Numbered from the stretch's first letter, positions 27,579 to 35,924 are shown. The stretch is 64,000 nt of DNA from Bacteroidota bacterium (GCA_017860345.1 JAFNAV010000006.1:1-64000), one strand, 5' to 3'. Notes: a model not told the origin generated them from the letters alone. Numbers and translations: made by a program.

Positions 27579-27616
27579 CAAAACTCCCCGATAAGCCTTA
27601 GCCCATAGGAGATTTT
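27579..27616. repeat. Hairpin repeat, copy 2 (degenerate)
   Basis: Shares the first 18 bases (AAAACTCCCCGATAAGCC) with copies 1 and 3 and continues TTAGCCCAT, but the right arm is worn (AGGAGATTTTA). It lies between two divergent promoters, where a terminator has no use. Confidence 0.88.
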
Positions 27617-27733
27617 AGATTTATTATCTTCAATGGAGCATTTTAAGTCCTAACAGATAAAATGAATTAAAATAAACTTTAAAGAATAATAAATCATATT
27701 TTTTGTGTTATTTTAAACTTTATCATTTAAATA

Positions 27734-27764
27734 TTTGTTGTTTAACTGAATTCATATATCTTTG
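27734..27764 (+). promoter_or_regulatory. Promoter of the MqsR-like/Panacea module
   Basis: TTTG at 27734-27737, a 19-nt spacer and TATCTTTG at 27757-27764 match the consensus fully. The leader to the ATG at 27782 would be only about 10 nt and A-rich. Confidence 0.75.
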
Positions 27765-27781
27765 TGGCATAAACAAAAAAA

Positions 27782-28153
27782 ATGAGTGAAAATGTCGCAA
27801 ATATAGAAGATGTACAGCGGTTTTTAGATGACTTTCATTTAAAAACCAAAATTTTTGATATTGTGTTTATCGATAGCAGGCATAAAAACTTAAAATCATT
27901 ACTTGCTTTAGAGATCAGTGCTTCACGGCGTAAAGAAATTATTGCCGGATTACGTGCCGGGGATTACTCGGAAGGTCCATTGCCTGATACACTACATCAC
28001 ATTTCGGAAATGTGGGTGTTCGGTAAAAAAATAAAAAAACAGGAGATTTACATAAAAATTTCGATGGGTAGACCCGGTAGCAATACAATATGTATCTCCT
28101 TTCATATTGCTGAAAAGAGTATGAAATTTCCTTTCAAAACAAAAACAACATGA
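27782..28153 (+). CDS. MqsR-family toxin-like protein
   Basis: A 123-residue small basic protein. The sequence KNLKSLLALEISASRRKEII, then GLRAGDYSEGPLPD and MWVFGKKIKKQEIYIKISMG, ending in CISFHIAEKSMKFPF, matches the MqsR-like group of putative RelE-fold mRNA interferases found in Bacteroidota. It is about 25 residues longer than E. coli MqsR. Its stop overlaps the start of the Panacea gene by 4 bp (ATGA), the usual layout of a toxin-antitoxin pair with toxin first, as in mqsRA. Toxicity is inferred. Confidence 0.75.
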   Translation: MSENVANIEDVQRFLDDFHLKTKIFDIVFIDSRHKNLKSLLALEISASRRKEIIAGLRAGDYSEGPLPDTLHHISEMWVFGKKIKKQEIYIKISMGRPGSNTICISFHIAEKSMKFPFKTKTT

Positions 28154-29151
28154 CAAGTCCATTTACAGGAGGCGAAGCCATACTGATAAAAGAACCAAAA
28201 GAAGTAGAATTTCGCGGTTCAAAATTTCACATCGTTCATCATAGTTATCGGTGCGTCGATACAGGTGAGAAATTTACCGATACCCGCTCGGATGAGCTGA
28301 ACCTGAATCAGGTGTATAATCAATATCGGGAAAAAGAAGGAATTCCTTTCCCTGATGAAATAGTTGCATATCGTAAACAATACGATTTGGGTGCGACTAA
28401 AATGTCGCAGATACTTGGTTTTGGTGTAAATATGTACGGGCGTTACGAATCAGGCGAAATGCCTAATGTGTCGAATGGTAGATTAATTACGATTTGTAAA
28501 GATCCTGATTTCTTTAAAAATTATTTCGAAAGAAGTGCGTCGCATCAATTTTCAACCAAAGACAAAGAATCAATATTAAAAAAAATCACGAAAGCTATTG
28601 AGCATAAACAAGAAGATGTTAAGCGCAAATTTGAAGAATATGCTGCTCTTGGAAATGTAGAAAGAGGTGAATTTACGGGTTATAAAGCCCCAAATCTTGA
28701 TAAGGCCAGAGAAATCGTGGTTTATTTTGCCGATTTATGTCAGCCTTTTACGACGAAAATGAATAAACTTCTTTTTTATGCTGATTTTTTAAACTACAAG
28801 CGCACGAGCTATTCTATAAGTGGAATGGCTTATCAGGCTATTCAACGTGGTCCTGTTCCATTGCGCTATGATGGACTTTATGGTAACGTATCGGATGTCG
28901 TAGAGCGAAAAGATGAGTTTTTCTCAAACGATGTTTCTGGTGAGCGGTTAGTGGCAAAAGGTAAATTTAATTCTTCCTTATTTTCCGAAGAAGAGCTGAA
29001 AACTCTTGAGAAAGTGGCTAATCGATTTAGAAACACACCTACAAAAGATATAGTTTTGATAAGTCATGCTGAACCAGCATGGATTGATAACGAAAGAACC
29101 GAAAATGAGATATCCTATCAATATGCATTCGAATTGAAAGCTTTTGAATAA
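28150..29151 (+). CDS. HTH-Panacea fusion, putative antitoxin
   Basis: A 333-residue protein in three parts. Residues 1-45 look like a worn MqsA zinc domain: the expected first CxxC is SPFTGG and the second pair is CVDTGE, so only one Cys is left. Residues ~65-110 form an XRE-type HTH (PDEIVAYRKQYDLGATKMSQ, then ILGFGVNMYGRYESG). Residues ~190-315 form a SocA/Panacea (DUF4065) domain with KMNKLLFYADFLNYKR, GMAYQAIQRGPVPLRYDGLY. Panacea is a known interchangeable antitoxin domain. It probably neutralises the MqsR-like protein and represses the promoter. Confidence 0.82.
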   Translation: MTSPFTGGEAILIKEPKEVEFRGSKFHIVHHSYRCVDTGEKFTDTRSDELNLNQVYNQYREKEGIPFPDEIVAYRKQYDLGATKMSQILGFGVNMYGRYESGEMPNVSNGRLITICKDPDFFKNYFERSASHQFSTKDKESILKKITKAIEHKQEDVKRKFEEYAALGNVERGEFTGYKAPNLDKAREIVVYFADLCQPFTTKMNKLLFYADFLNYKRTSYSISGMAYQAIQRGPVPLRYDGLYGNVSDVVERKDEFFSNDVSGERLVAKGKFNSSLFSEEELKTLEKVANRFRNTPTKDIVLISHAEPAWIDNERTENEISYQYAFELKAFE

Positions 29152-29154
29152 TGA

Positions 29155-29193
29155 CAAAACTCCCCGATAAGCCATCAGTCTATCGGGGAGTTT
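29155..29193. repeat. Hairpin repeat, copy 3
   Basis: AAAACTCCCCGATA and TATCGGGGAGTTT pair around the loop AGCCATCAGTC. It follows the Panacea stop by 3 bp and can act as its terminator. The sequence, loop included, is homologous to copies 1 and 2 in the same direction. Confidence 0.92.
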
Positions 29194-29200
29194 CTATCTT

Positions 29201-29228
29201 AAGTCCCCTTTAGGGGATTTAGGGGGCG
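29201..29228. repeat. AAGTCCCCTTTAGGGG dispersed-type repeat
   Basis: AAGTCCCCTTTAGGGGATTT followed by AGGGGGCG. The CCCC-TTTA-GGGG core is a hairpin. Sequences of this type are scattered through many Bacteroidota genomes; this is the only copy I found in the window. It ends 2 bp before the GGGtGRT stop codon. Confidence 0.6.
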
Positions 29229-29230
29229 TT

Positions 29231-30223
29231 TTACTTCGCCATTTCAATAGCCACAGCCACTTGTACAGTAGCTCCTACCATTGGGTTATTACCCATTCCG
29301 AGGAATCCCATCATTTCTACGTGAGCAGGAACTGATGAAGAACCTGCGAACTGAGCATCACCGTGCATACGTCCCATGGTGTCGGTCATACCGTAAGAGG
29401 CAGGCCCGGCAGCCATGTTGTCGGGGTGAAGTGTACGGCCGGTACCACCACCTGAAGCTACTGAGAAGTATTTTTTGCCTTGTTCCATACATTCTTTTTT
29501 GTATGTACCTGCTACAGGGTGTTGGAAACGGGTAGGGTTGGTAGAGTTACCGGTGATGGATACGTCAACACCTTCGGCACGCATGATAGCCACACCTTCG
29601 CGTACGTCATCGGCACCGTAGCATTTTACAGCTGCGCGAGGTCCGTCAGAGTATGATTTTGAGCGAACTACGTTCAATTCGCCTGTAGCGTAATCGAAGT
29701 CGGTTTGCACATACGTAAATCCGTTGATACGGGAAATAATCATGGCAGCGTCTTTTCCAAGACCATTCAGGATAACGCGCAATGGTTCTTTGCGCACTTT
29801 GTTGGCCGACTGAGCAATACCGATTGCACCTTCAGCAGCAGCAAATGATTCGTGTCCGGCAAGGAAAGCAAAACATTTAGTTTCGTTGCGAAGCAACATG
29901 GCAGCCAGGTTACCATGACCAAGACCTACTTTGCGGTCTTCGGCAACTGAACCGGGAATACAGAATGCCTGCAAACCGATACCGATAGCTTCGGCAGCGT
30001 CAGCAGCTGTGGTACAGCCTTTTTTGATAGCGATAGCAGCGCCTACTACGTAAGCCCATTTAGCGTTTTCGAAGGCGATGTTCTGGATAGATTCGCAAAT
30101 TTGGTAAGGGTCGATGCCTTTGGCAGCACAAATGGCCTTGGCTTCGTCGATATCTTTGATACCGTATGTATTAAGTGCCGCGTTTACTTTATTGATACGA
30201 CGGTCATAACTTTCAAATAACAT
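29231..30223 (-). CDS. GGGtGRT family protein
   Basis: A 330-residue protein named for the motif at residues 258-264 (GGGTGRT), followed by LHPDNMAAGPASYGMTDTMG and a Gly/Met-rich end (MMGFLGMGNNPMVGATVQVA). Other conserved parts are AYVVGAAIAIKKGCTTAADA and LAGHESFAAAEGAIGIAQSA. No enzymatic activity has been established for the family as far as I know. It is the usual partner of the NifU-like protein encoded upstream, which hints at a role with an Fe-S or metal cofactor. Here the pair is split by the S23 gene. It has no signal peptide. Confidence 0.9.
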   Translation of the reverse strand: MLFESYDRRINKVNAALNTYGIKDIDEAKAICAAKGIDPYQICESIQNIAFENAKWAYVVGAAIAIKKGCTTAADAAEAIGIGLQAFCIPGSVAEDRKVGLGHGNLAAMLLRNETKCFAFLAGHESFAAAEGAIGIAQSANKVRKEPLRVILNGLGKDAAMIISRINGFTYVQTDFDYATGELNVVRSKSYSDGPRAAVKCYGADDVREGVAIMRAEGVDVSITGNSTNPTRFQHPVAGTYKKECMEQGKKYFSVASGGGTGRTLHPDNMAAGPASYGMTDTMGRMHGDAQFAGSSSVPAHVEMMGFLGMGNNPMVGATVQVAVAIEMAK

Positions 30224-30234
30224 AACTTTTTTTG

Positions 30235-30269
30235 AATTAAAAATTAATAATTAAGAATTAATAATTGAG
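30235..30269. repeat. AATTAAT heptad repeats, left of S23 gene
   Basis: Five successive heptads: AATTAAA, AATTAAT, AATTAAG, AATTAAT, AATTGAG. A shorter piece recurs at about 30286-30299. The reverse complement of the same array lies on the other side of the S23 gene. Confidence 0.8.
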
Positions 30270-30302
30270 CGTATAATCAGAGTGTAATAATTAATAATAC
30301 AG

Positions 30303-30665
30303 TTATTTGTTATCGTTTTCGTTTGTTGAATTGATTATTGAAATAAGAATCTTTTTTAGTTCCACACAATCTGTATGGATGCTGTCGAATTCTTTTTGAG
30401 TCAAATAATCTGTTTCAACCAATAATTCAAGCCAAAATTCAGTTTCGTTTGTTTCTTTCAGCGCAATTTTAAGTTTTGAAATAAAATCTTTCGTGCTTTG
30501 AGCATATACAGATTCTCTTACGTTTGCACCGATACTTGTTCCGCTTCTGAGTAATTGTTTTAGAAGAGCAAATCCTTTGAACTGAATCTCAAGATGCTGA
30601 TATAATCTGATAATTCTTATTCCAAAGGTTTTACTTTTTTCAGCAATTACGTTTTCAGCTTTCAT
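30303..30665 (-). CDS. Four-helix-bundle protein (S23/Avd-like)
   Basis: A 120-residue all-helical protein of the S23/IVP family, first found in intervening sequences of 23S rRNA and structurally related to the Avd protein of diversity-generating retroelements. Marks are FGIRIIRLYQHLEIQFKGFA, RSGTSIGANVRESVYAQSTKDFISKLKIALKETNETEFWLEL (given here in two parts: residues ~40-60 and ~60-82), and the acidic C-terminus. There is no reverse transcriptase or variable repeat nearby. It lies between the NifU-like and GGGtGRT genes in the same direction, with inverted heptad repeats on both sides, like an inserted unit. Function unknown. Confidence 0.88.
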   Translation of the reverse strand: MKAENVIAEKSKTFGIRIIRLYQHLEIQFKGFALLKQLLRSGTSIGANVRESVYAQSTKDFISKLKIALKETNETEFWLELLVETDYLTQKEFDSIHTDCVELKKILISIINSTNENDNK

Positions 30666-30671
30666 AACCGG

Positions 30672-30706
30672 GAATTATTAATTATTAATTCTTAATTATT
30701 AATTAC
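30672..30706. repeat. Inverted heptad repeats, right of S23 gene
   Basis: AATTATT, AATTATT, AATTCTT, AATTATT, AATTACT: the reverse complement of the array at 30235-30269. The NifU-like stop codon (30703-30705) falls inside the repeat. Confidence 0.8.
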
Positions 30707-31395
30707 TCATGTCGTGGGTCGATATATTTAGCAGCATTTGCAAAGCGACCGTAAGTGCTTGTGCATTTTTTCAGTGCTTCGTTGGCATCTACACCTTTTT
30801 TGATCATGTCCATCATAGGGCCCATGCGAACAAATTCGTATCCGCAAGCTTCGCCATCTTCGTCTAACGCCATGCGGTTGATGTAACCTTCGGCCATTTC
30901 GAGGTAACGAACACCTTTGGCTTTGGTGCCGAACATGGTACCAACCTGCGAGCGCAAACCTTTGCCTAAGTCTTCAAGCCCGGCGCCAATAGGAAGTCCG
31001 CCTTCAGAGAAAGCAGATTGTGTACGTCCGTAAACAATTTGCAGGAACAGCTCACGCATTGCTACGTTGATAGCATCACATACCAGGTCGGTATTTAAGG
31101 CTTCGAGAAGCGTTTTGCCGGAAAGTATTTCGGCAGCCATGGCAGCAGAGTGAGTCATACCCGAACAGCCGATAGTTTCAACCAGCGCTTCTTCGATAAT
31201 TCCATCTTTTACATTCAGAGTAAGCTTACATGCACCTTGCTGAGGAGCACACCAGCCCACACCGTGAGTTAAGCCCGAAATGTCTTTAATTTCTTTTGAT
31301 TTTACCCATTTGCCTTCTTCGGGTATTGGAGCAGGTCCATGATCAGGACCTTTTTTTACAACACACATGTGTTCTACTTCGTGAGAATAAATCAT
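30703..31395 (-). CDS. NifU-like Fe-S scaffold protein, GGGtGRT partner
   Basis: A 230-residue protein with an IscU/NifU N-domain-like fold. Candidate cluster ligands are in VGWCAPQQGACKLTL and TIGCSGMTHSAAMAAEIL, with further Cys near the C-terminus (LKKCTSTYGRFANA). It is longer than IscU (~128) and has an extra conserved region GGLPIGAGLEDLGKGLRSQV. Such proteins pair with GGGtGRT proteins in anaerobes; the pair's job is not known. It is the first gene of a minus-strand unit with the S23 and GGGtGRT genes and has its own promoter. Confidence 0.87.
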   Translation of the reverse strand: MIYSHEVEHMCVVKKGPDHGPAPIPEEGKWVKSKEIKDISGLTHGVGWCAPQQGACKLTLNVKDGIIEEALVETIGCSGMTHSAAMAAEILSGKTLLEALNTDLVCDAINVAMRELFLQIVYGRTQSAFSEGGLPIGAGLEDLGKGLRSQVGTMFGTKAKGVRYLEMAEGYINRMALDEDGEACGYEFVRMGPMMDMIKKGVDANEALKKCTSTYGRFANAAKYIDPRHE

Positions 31396-31455
31396 ACTTT
31401 TGTTATTTAGTTAGTATAAAAATAGTTTGACATTTATTTCTTGTTTTTTCGTGTG

Positions 31456-31487
31456 CAAAAGTACTTCTTTTTTACTGCTTGCCCAAA
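31456..31487 (-). promoter_or_regulatory. Promoter of the NifU-like gene
   Basis: TTTG (31487-31484), a 20-nt spacer and TACTTTTG (31463-31456) on the minus strand. The leader to the start at 31395 is about 55 nt. Confidence 0.7.
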
Positions 31488-31646
31488 CATTATTATCGTT
31501 AAGCTGAGGTTTTTCATAAACTTTTTTGTTTCTTATTTGTTGCCAAAAATAAATGGAATTTTTATGCGGATTTATGATTGTTTTTTGCTTTAATTTTTCT
31601 TATTTTGTAAGCAAATTTTATTTGATATTTTTTAATTGATATTATT

Positions 31647-32198
31647 ATGCTTAATTTCCTTAAGATTGACAATGTATATGACGAAATGTTTGAGGGTGTT
31701 TTTAGCCTCTATACCGAGTCTTTTCCTAAGGAAGAGCGGCGTAGTTGGGCTGCTCTCGAAAATGTTCTGAACTCAGATAAGCGATTTAACTTGTTTGCGC
31801 TATTTTGCGAGAATAATTTTGCCGGTTTTATAGCTTACTGGAAGTTTGAACATTTTTACTTCCTTGAGCATTTTGCAATTTTACCTGCTTACCAAAACAA
31901 AAATCTGGGTTCGGAAACCATTACTACTTTGCTTGCTCAGGTAAACCTGCCTGTGGTGCTCGAAGCTGAGCCTCCCAAAAATATCGAGGCCGAAAGACGG
32001 ATTCATTTTTACGAGAGGTTAGGTTTCTCGGTGATGACCGATTTTTATATGCAGCCTCCTTATGATAATCATTCTTTTCTGATTCCAATGATTATCATGT
32101 GTAATGACTTTCATTACGCCAAACGGCATTTTAATGCCATAAGAGATACTTTATATTCAGAAGTGTATCATTATAAGAAAGAAGCCGAAGAGGAATAA
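31647..32198 (+). CDS. GNAT family N-acetyltransferase
   Basis: A 183-residue protein with a GNAT core. FYFLEHFAILPAYQNKNLGSETI holds strand 4 and the acetyl-CoA pyrophosphate loop (Q-N-K-N-L-G in place of Q/RxxGxG/A), and FYERLGFSVM is the usual C-terminal motif. The acceptor is unknown. It is divergent from the NifU-like gene and ended by a strong hairpin. The C-terminal 30 residues after the core are charged. Confidence 0.85.
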   Translation: MLNFLKIDNVYDEMFEGVFSLYTESFPKEERRSWAALENVLNSDKRFNLFALFCENNFAGFIAYWKFEHFYFLEHFAILPAYQNKNLGSETITTLLAQVNLPVVLEAEPPKNIEAERRIHFYERLGFSVMTDFYMQPPYDNHSFLIPMIIMCNDFHYAKRHFNAIRDTLYSEVYHYKKEAEEE

Positions 32199-32203
32199 TA
32201 AAC

Positions 32204-32246
32204 AACAAACCCCGCTGACTGTGAGTCGGTCGGGGTTTGTTTTTAT
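32204..32246. terminator. Bidirectional terminator between GNAT and CCA genes
   Basis: AAACCCCG...TGACT and AGTC...CGGGGTTT form a stem between 32207 and 32238, followed by T5. It overlaps the last bases of the convergent CCA-enzyme gene. Confidence 0.85.
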
Positions 32247-33658
32247 TTACTATCGGGAATGGTGAGCCCGAATTCAGGTGCTATTTTGAACATATACTCG
32301 CGGGCAGCGTCATGTTCATTGGGAATAATTCCGTCCAGAATGGCATCCTTAATTTTGATTTTTATATCACCAACTATGGAGCAGGCCGGCAAATCAAATG
32401 TTTCCATAATTTCTTTACCATCTACCGGTGGCTGAAAATTCCGAACGCGATCTTTTTCTTCAATTTCTTTCAACTTTTTTCTGACAAGCTGAAAATTATT
32501 CCGGTATCGTTTTACCTTCTCCGGATTTTTGGATGTAATATCTGCTTCGCACAGTGTCATCAGATTTTCAATATCGTTGCCGGCATCAAAAAGCAGGCGG
32601 CGTACAGCAGAGTCTGTTACTTCGTCTTCGCTCAAAACTATGGGGCGCATGTGTAACGACACCATTTTTTGAACAAATTTCATTTTGTCGTTGGTGGGTA
32701 GTTTCATGCGTTTGAAAATCTCTGGTATCATTTTCTCGCCCACATAGTTGTGGTTATGAAATGTCCACCCTAACCGTTTATCGAAGCGTTTGGTACGCGG
32801 CTTACCAATGTCGTGCAGCAAAGCAGCCCAGCGCAACCATAAATTGTCGGTGTGCAGGCAAATTTCGTCGAGCACAGCCAGCGTGTGATAAAAATTGTCT
32901 TTATGCCCGATACCATCTTTGGTTTCGGCACCTTTCAGAGCCAATAGTTCCGGGAAAATAAGCTCAAGCAGACCGGTTTTTTCGAGTAAAATAAAACCAA
33001 CAGAGGGTTTTCGCGACATCATGATTTTGTTCAACTCGTCGGCAATTCGTTCGCGCGATATGATATTTATCCTTTCGCGGTTACGGGTTATGGCATCAAA
33101 AGTGTTGGTTTCGAGAAAAAAACTCAGTTGCGCTGAGAAACGAATACCACGCATCATCCGCAGCGGGTCGTCAGAGAATGTGATATCAGGATTGAGTGGG
33201 GTGCGAAGAACAAAATTCTGCAGGTCATTCAATCCATTGAATGGATCAACAAGTTCACCAAACCTGTTTTTATTCAGGCATATAGCTAAAGCATTAATCG
33301 TAAAATCACGTCTGTTCTGGTCATCTTCCAGAGTGCCGTCTTCTACAATCGGTTTGCGCGAATTACGTTGGTACGATTCTCTGCGGGCGCCAACAAACTC
33401 AACCTCCAAATCCTTATGTTTTACCTGAGCTGTGCCAAAATTCTTAAATACAGTAAGTTGTGCTTTTTTGCCAAGTTGTTTGGCTACTTCTTCGGCCAGT
33501 TCTATACCACTGCCAACGGTAACAATGTCGATGTCTTTCGATTCTCTTTTAAGAAAAATATCGCGTACAAAGCCGCCAATCACATAACATTCTTTCCCCT
33601 GATTATCGGCAGCTTCCGATACGATTTTAAAAATATCTTGTTTTAAATACTCAAGCAT
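32243..33658 (-). CDS. cca: CCA-adding tRNA nucleotidyltransferase with HD domain
   Basis: A 471-residue class II nucleotidyltransferase. The head has YVIGGFVRD and KDIDIVTVG (metal-binding D-x-D), then RRDFTINAL and the nucleotide-recognition stretch [12 protein letters not shown]. An HD domain follows (HDIGKP at about residue 275). It adds or repairs the 3' CCA of tRNAs, or only part of it if the organism has split A- and CC-adding enzymes; sequence alone does not decide this. It has its own promoter. Confidence 0.94.
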   Translation of the reverse strand: MLEYLKQDIFKIVSEAADNQGKECYVIGGFVRDIFLKRESKDIDIVTVGSGIELAEEVAKQLGKKAQLTVFKNFGTAQVKHKDLEVEFVGARRESYQRNSRKPIVEDGTLEDDQNRRDFTINALAICLNKNRFGELVDPFNGLNDLQNFVLRTPLNPDITFSDDPLRMMRGIRFSAQLSFFLETNTFDAITRNRERINIISRERIADELNKIMMSRKPSVGFILLEKTGLLELIFPELLALKGAETKDGIGHKDNFYHTLAVLDEICLHTDNLWLRWAALLHDIGKPRTKRFDKRLGWTFHNHNYVGEKMIPEIFKRMKLPTNDKMKFVQKMVSLHMRPIVLSEDEVTDSAVRRLLFDAGNDIENLMTLCEADITSKNPEKVKRYRNNFQLVRKKLKEIEEKDRVRNFQPPVDGKEIMETFDLPACSIVGDIKIKIKDAILDGIIPNEHDAAREYMFKIAPEFGLTIPDSK

Positions 33659-33997
33659 TCAAAAAATTTGTTTAGTTCAGCAAAATTACTGCAAATTATC
33701 CGATTAGCCAAAAATCAATCATTTGGCATTACTAAAGTCTATATTTGATTTATGTAAATATTCATTGATTTGTGTGTAAATATCATGATGATTTATTCAT
33801 CAGTTCAATGAATCAAAAAATTACAGTTTTTTTATAATATTCTAACATATTTGTACATAACAATGACATTTAAGTTTTCTTTCTACAAAAAAAAATCAAT
33901 TTTTGGAATTATTACTACAAAAAAAAGATGAATAATCAATTATATTTGCAGTTGTCATAAAGTTGGAGTTTAAATATTGATTGTAAAAAATATACCA
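33659..33997. other. Divergent intergenic region, cca and TPR regulator
   Basis: About 340 A+T-rich bases. It holds the cca promoter at 33681-33712 and, at 33941-33948, TATATTTG, a likely -7 box for the TPR gene about 50 nt before its start. I see nothing else with support. Confidence 0.6.
33681..33712 (-). promoter_or_regulatory. Promoter of the CCA-enzyme gene
   Basis: TTTG (33712-33709), a 20-nt spacer and TAATTTTG (33688-33681) on the minus strand, about 25 nt before the start codon. Confidence 0.7.
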
Positions 33998-35851
33998 ATG
34001 ACTAAAGCCTCTACAATATACTACTCGATATTTATCGTTATTTTTTTAGGAGCATGTACGCCATCTTCCCAAAAAAAAGAATTGCTACTTGTTTACGATA
34101 AGTTAATTTCCGATGCAAGTTCTAATCAGGAACCGGCTGAAAAAAGAATTGCTTTACTTGATTCTGCCTGTTTGTTGGCTAATCAGCTGCAACTTCACGA
34201 TAGTTCCTTCTATCATTTATATTACATTAAATCAAATGTTTATATTGATTCGGACAATGCTGACTCTGCCCTGTTGTATATCAATAAAATGGATTCATTG
34301 GCCTCAATAAATCAGGATTCGTTATACGTAGGGCTTTCGCAAATGTTGCTTGGACGGATTCAACTTAACAAAGGCAATGTTTTTGTGGCTGAGAAATATT
34401 ATTTCAGTGCGCTTCGCATTCTCGAAAAACAAAATGACCCGTTTTATTTAGCCCGCATTTATAATTACTGTGGCACGCTTTTGTACGATAAAGGAGAGTA
34501 CAAGGAGTCGCAAAAGCTCTTGTTAAAATGCTATGAGATTAACCGCAGTATGAACGATTCGAATGGAATAGCTTCTACCTGTATTAATCTGGCTAATAAC
34601 TATATGGAGATTGGTAGTAACAAGGAAGCGTTGAGCTATTATCATAAAGCTTTGCAAATTGCTAAAAAAATCAAAAATCTGGAACTTGAATTATCCTGTT
34701 ATAACGATCTTGGGATCATTAATCGTAAAACGAATCCTGATAGCGCTCTTTTTTATTATAAATTGGCTTTAAAATCGATGCCCCGTGAAAATGCCTATAT
34801 TATGTACCGAATTAAAACGGAATACAATCTGGCCAATATTTACGTTGATAAAAAACAACTTAACATGGCTTTGCCAATTTACAAACGCCTTTTAGCTGAG
34901 TGTGAAAGCAGAGGTATTGGTTATGGACAGGCTATTATTTACAGTGGGCTATCGGCAGTTTACTCGCATCAAAATAAGTTTCAGGAGGCCATAACCTCTC
35001 TTCAAAATGCTATCGATATTCTGGAAAAAGAAGGTGCAAGCAAGTACTCGCACGACATTAAAAAACAATTAAAAGAGACTTATCAGGAAATTGGCGATTA
35101 CAAAAACGCTCTTTTGTTGTCAGATGTTTTAAAAAATGAGAGTGATTCGCTCAATAGCTATAATAAGCAATTGGCAATTCACGATATGGAATTGTATTAT
35201 CAGTCCGAAAAAATTAAACTTGAGAATGCTAAGCTCAATGCTGAAGTACAAAACAACAAACTGAACCTGATTCTCAGAATGATAATTATTCTCTTTTTGC
35301 TTATTTCCATAATTTCAATGGTTGTTGTTTTTCAGAAAAAAAATAAAATGAAGCAACAAATTATCAAAGACCTGGAAGAGAAAAACGAGATTGAAAGACA
35401 GCTGAAAGAGACCAAAGCCAATCAGAGCGAATGGTTCAGGCGGATTATCAAGCAACAGCAGAATGAGTGGTTGCAACTATCGAAGGAAAATGAAGAAATT
35501 CGCCACCATCTATCCGGTATAGATAATACTACAGCCCGCAAAGATAATGATGAAGTGAATTCCGGCTCAAAGAAAACTGTAAATCAACTTTACAGAAAAA
35601 ATATGATGCAAAGATTTAATCTGATGTATCCCGATTTTACTGATAATCTGAAAAATAATTTCTCTACGCTTACCGAACAGGACATCTTATTTTGCATTCT
35701 TGTAAAAACCAATATTCCAATGCTGGATATTGCCTCTATTTTGAATACAAATTCGACATCCCTGACCAAGCGCCGACGAAAAATTGAAGAAATAATTAAT
35801 TCTGATGGGTCGGTTGAAGGTTTATATAAAAAAATACAGGAAATGAATTAG
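33998..35851 (+). CDS. Membrane TPR lipoprotein with C-terminal helical regulator-like domain
   Basis: A 617-residue protein. The N-terminus is a lipoprotein signal with lipobox LGAC (MTKASTIYYSIFIVIFLGAC). Residues ~75-385 hold tetratricopeptide repeats (for example EALSYYHKALQIAKKIKNLE). One transmembrane helix lies at ~422-446, followed by a coiled coil (QQIIKDLEEKNEIERQLKET) and, at ~570-612, a segment like the HTH end of Bacteroidota TPR regulators (DIASILNTNSTSLTKRRRKI). It probably senses a periplasmic signal and acts on DNA or a partner in the cytoplasm. Start ATG 33998 gives the best signal peptide. No target operon is obvious. Confidence 0.8.
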   Translation: MTKASTIYYSIFIVIFLGACTPSSQKKELLLVYDKLISDASSNQEPAEKRIALLDSACLLANQLQLHDSSFYHLYYIKSNVYIDSDNADSALLYINKMDSLASINQDSLYVGLSQMLLGRIQLNKGNVFVAEKYYFSALRILEKQNDPFYLARIYNYCGTLLYDKGEYKESQKLLLKCYEINRSMNDSNGIASTCINLANNYMEIGSNKEALSYYHKALQIAKKIKNLELELSCYNDLGIINRKTNPDSALFYYKLALKSMPRENAYIMYRIKTEYNLANIYVDKKQLNMALPIYKRLLAECESRGIGYGQAIIYSGLSAVYSHQNKFQEAITSLQNAIDILEKEGASKYSHDIKKQLKETYQEIGDYKNALLLSDVLKNESDSLNSYNKQLAIHDMELYYQSEKIKLENAKLNAEVQNNKLNLILRMIIILFLLISIISMVVVFQKKNKMKQQIIKDLEEKNEIERQLKETKANQSEWFRRIIKQQQNEWLQLSKENEEIRHHLSGIDNTTARKDNDEVNSGSKKTVNQLYRKNMMQRFNLMYPDFTDNLKNNFSTLTEQDILFCILVKTNIPMLDIASILNTNSTSLTKRRRKIEEIINSDGSVEGLYKKIQEMN

Positions 35852-35862
35852 ATGTAAAGCAA

Positions 35863-35905
35863 AAAACGGAATGAACGATTTATGCGTCACATTCCGTTTT
35901 GTATT
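35863..35905. terminator. Terminator between TPR regulator and GH57 genes
   Basis: AAAACGGAATG (35863-35873) and CATTCCGTTTT (35890-35900) are perfect complements. It can serve both convergent genes. Confidence 0.85.
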
Positions 35906-35924
35906 TATAGTTTTTTTTTGAAAT

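Noticed and set aside
30235-30706. Heptad arrays as a CRISPR or as part of a diversity-generating retroelement
   Set aside because: The units are 7 bp with no spacers, and there is no cas gene, reverse transcriptase, template repeat or variable target gene.
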